This document shows positions 5,847 through 7,273 of a stretch of DNA of 7,273 bases, in pieces. Under the pieces are notes generated by a model. The model saw only the letters and a program-made list of their open reading frames with translations, did not search any database and was not told the origin of the DNA. The position numbers were made by a program, and so were the translations under genes. This stretch comes from Flavobacterium psychrophilum (GTDB lineage: Bacteria; Bacteroidota; Bacteroidia; Flavobacteriales; Flavobacteriaceae): assembly GCA_945890865.1 (NCBI GenBank), contig CAMDDB010000024.1:1-7273 (forward strand), written 5' to 3'. Every line of letters begins with the position of its first letter. Within the stretch, counting starts at the first letter, position 1.

Positions 5847-7169
5847 TTAAAATTCATATATGAATGTTTTTGCCTCTTCAGGCCACATTAAAACAACTAA
5901 AATCAACAATAAAACAGAAACTATTGGACTTGCATTTCTTGCGTGTATTCGCTCGATTAGAAACAAAATTAACATTAGACAAATAGAAAAAACTATCAAA
6001 GGGAGATTCTCAATCAAAGCCCCGCTGTTTATAGTATTTACAAAATAATCCACTAATTGTAAAGTGTCGCTAATTTGGTAATTATTAAAAAATAACGTAA
6101 TAAAACCTAATACCAATATAAAAAAAATTCTCTGAATTGTTCTGATTAAATTAGATTCACTCTTTACCCATTCAAGTTTGAGAACGTTTTCAAGTAACAA
6201 TCCAAATACATGAAAAGTTCCAAAAATCGCATAATTCCATGTTAAACCATGCCACATAGAAATTACACCAAATGAGATAACCAAGGCAAAAAAGCCAGTA
6301 AGCTTACTAAAAGCCCCCCTAAATTGGAAACTTATAGGTTTAAACAAATTTTCTAAGACCCAATTGCTGAGAGTCATATTCCATCGACTCCAGTAATCTT
6401 TGAAGCTACTGGCAGCAAAAGGATCGTTGAAATTCTTTTTTAATGAAAAACCAAAAGAGACTGAAATTCCTCTTACAATATCAATTAAGCCGGAAAAATC
6501 GGCATATATCTTTACAAAGTGAATCAAAGAAAACAGTAAAACCATAGGTGCATTCCAATCCAAACTCTGTCCATATACTTCACTATCATCGATCAGATTA
6601 TCTGCAATAACAAACTTTTTAAAACAACCTAGAATAATTAAGCGTAACGCCTTTTGAATGTTATCTGAATTTATAGACGCATTAATCTTTGATAACTGTG
6701 GCAAAAAACTTTGAGTAGACTCAATGGGTCCCGAAATAAACTTAGGAAAATATAGAAAGTAAGAGGTAAAATTCACTAGATCCACTCGGTATGTTAGTCT
6801 GCCATAATAGGTGTCACTCAACCAACCAAACGACTGAAAAACTAACAGACTCAAACCTGTGGCAAATAGAAAATCCTTCTGATAGTGTTGAATCCCACCT
6901 ATCAGAATAATGGAACCTACTAAACTAGACCAATAAATACGATCACTCAAAGAATCAGATTCGGATGTTAATAGTAGACAATACAGAATATATGTCCCCA
7001 ATATCAAACCCAAAACAAGTAATCCTGAATACAATCCTGAATTCGCTAAATAGGTGATTGTTGGGAACATTAAAATCACACTTGCAAATTTGAATTTGCG
7101 AAATGACCTAAAAAGTAGCCAAATAGCAACCAATGAAACCAATCCTAAGGGTGTAAATAATTCCTTCAT
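5847..7169 (-). CDS. MBOAT-family membrane O-acyltransferase (AlgI/DltB-like)
   Basis: The protein has 440 residues and about eleven hydrophobic segments. MBOAT features appear in order: FPKFISGPIE (141-150), YADFSGLIDIVRG (222-234), the loop FKDYWSRWNMTLSNW (256-270), MWHG (305-308) with the expected catalytic His H307, and the family-typical ending FIYEF. It should move an acyl (usually acetyl) group across the inner membrane for attachment to a glycan, together with the SGNH protein encoded just before it. I chose ATG at 7169 because it shares ATGA with the stop of that gene and places the first helix right after the start. The longer frame opening with TTG at 7250 would add 27 residues lying over the upstream gene. 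The first conserved motif has Asn (N264) where AlgI/DltB have His, and the usual Arg-Asp after it is replaced by Glu-Asn. Confidence 0.93.
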   Translation of the reverse strand: MKELFTPLGLVSLVAIWLLFRSFRKFKFASVILMFPTITYLANSGLYSGLLVLGLILGTYILYCLLLTSESDSLSDRIYWSSLVGSIILIGGIQHYQKDFLFATGLSLLVFQSFGWLSDTYYGRLTYRVDLVNFTSYFLYFPKFISGPIESTQSFLPQLSKINASINSDNIQKALRLIILGCFKKFVIADNLIDDSEVYGQSLDWNAPMVLLFSLIHFVKIYADFSGLIDIVRGISVSFGFSLKKNFNDPFAASSFKDYWSRWNMTLSNWVLENLFKPISFQFRGAFSKLTGFFALVISFGVISMWHGLTWNYAIFGTFHVFGLLLENVLKLEWVKSESNLIRTIQRIFFILVLGFITLFFNNYQISDTLQLVDYFVNTINSGALIENLPLIVFSICLMLILFLIERIHARNASPIVSVLLLILVVLMWPEEAKTFIYEF

Positions 7170-7273
7170 TCTAATTGTGAGTAATACCGAACTAAGGAAT
7201 CTGAAAACGTTCGACTGCCTTTTGTCGTATAATGCCCAGGATCTGACCAATTGGAACGATTTAGAACAAAATC
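7166..7273 (-). CDS. C-terminal end of an SGNH/AlgJ-AlgX-like O-acetyltransferase or esterase (5' part outside the window)
   Basis: Reading from the right edge, 35 codons run in frame to a TGA at 7168-7166. The peptide contains DPGHYTTKGSRTFSD: the Asp and His of DPGH fit block V (DxxH) of SGNH hydrolases, followed by the usual Gly and amphipathic terminal helix. Its stop overlaps the MBOAT start by ATGA. Periplasmic SGNH proteins next to an MBOAT gene complete acyl transfer to polysaccharides, so the order here supports the call. Only the tail is visible; the nucleophile block (GDS-like) and any signal or anchor must lie beyond the window. Confidence 0.75.
   Translation of the reverse strand, partial: DFVLNRSNWSDPGHYTTKGSRTFSDSLVRYYSQLE

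Noticed and set aside
5282..6048. Plus-strand open frames at 5282-5485, 5582-5788 and 5860-6048
   Set aside because: They are antisense to DUF1800 or MBOAT, or only partly in the gap between them, and show no recognisable domain.
7170..7250. Longer MBOAT frame starting at TTG 7250 (27 extra residues)
   Set aside because: These bases are better explained in another frame as the SGNH gene end with its DPGH block; the added residues are polar and do not resemble an MBOAT N-terminus.

Overview
The window looks like part of a surface-polysaccharide (O-antigen, capsule or exopolysaccharide) locus. The host is probably a member of the Bacteroidota. That assignment is an inference from three things: the AT-rich coding sequence, start codons without a recognisable Shine-Dalgarno sequence, and the type of genes present. 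No rRNA or housekeeping marker is available to confirm it. All seven genes read leftward (minus strand) and are packed tightly; the longest gap between genes is about 150 bases. I found no RNA gene, CRISPR array, insertion sequence or attachment site.

In transcription order (right to left), the window opens with the last 35 codons of an SGNH-type esterase/acetyltransferase, ending in its DxxH catalytic block. This overlaps by four bases (ATGA) with an MBOAT-family membrane O-acyltransferase. The two resemble the AlgI/AlgJ-X type of machinery that acetylates polysaccharides outside the cytoplasm. After a 153-base gap come a DUF1800 protein and, again overlapping by ATGA, a DUF1501 protein with a twin-arginine/lipoprotein signal. 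This is a widespread gene pair of unknown function. It is closed by a clear intrinsic terminator at about 3169-3194.

Beyond the terminator lies a polytopic GT-C-type membrane glycosyltransferase. It is followed by a GT4 (WecA/MraY/WbpL-like) polyprenyl-phosphate sugar-1-phosphate transferase, which overlaps by ATGA with an NAD-dependent epimerase/reductase that runs off the left edge. The last two resemble the WbpL/WbpV-type pair that makes and loads the first sugar of an O-antigen repeat unit.

A plausible combined picture is as follows. The epimerase/reductase finishes a UDP-amino-sugar and the GT4 enzyme loads it on undecaprenyl phosphate. The GT-C enzyme adds a sugar from a lipid-linked donor on the outer face of the inner membrane, and MBOAT/SGNH acetylates the glycan. 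What DUF1800/DUF1501 do there is unknown, and this is the most interesting open question. Base composition changes sharply near 1.44 kb: the body of the two initiation genes is about 42-57% GC in hand-counted lines, while the rest is about 22-37%. This fits a conserved edge of a locus next to a variable interior.
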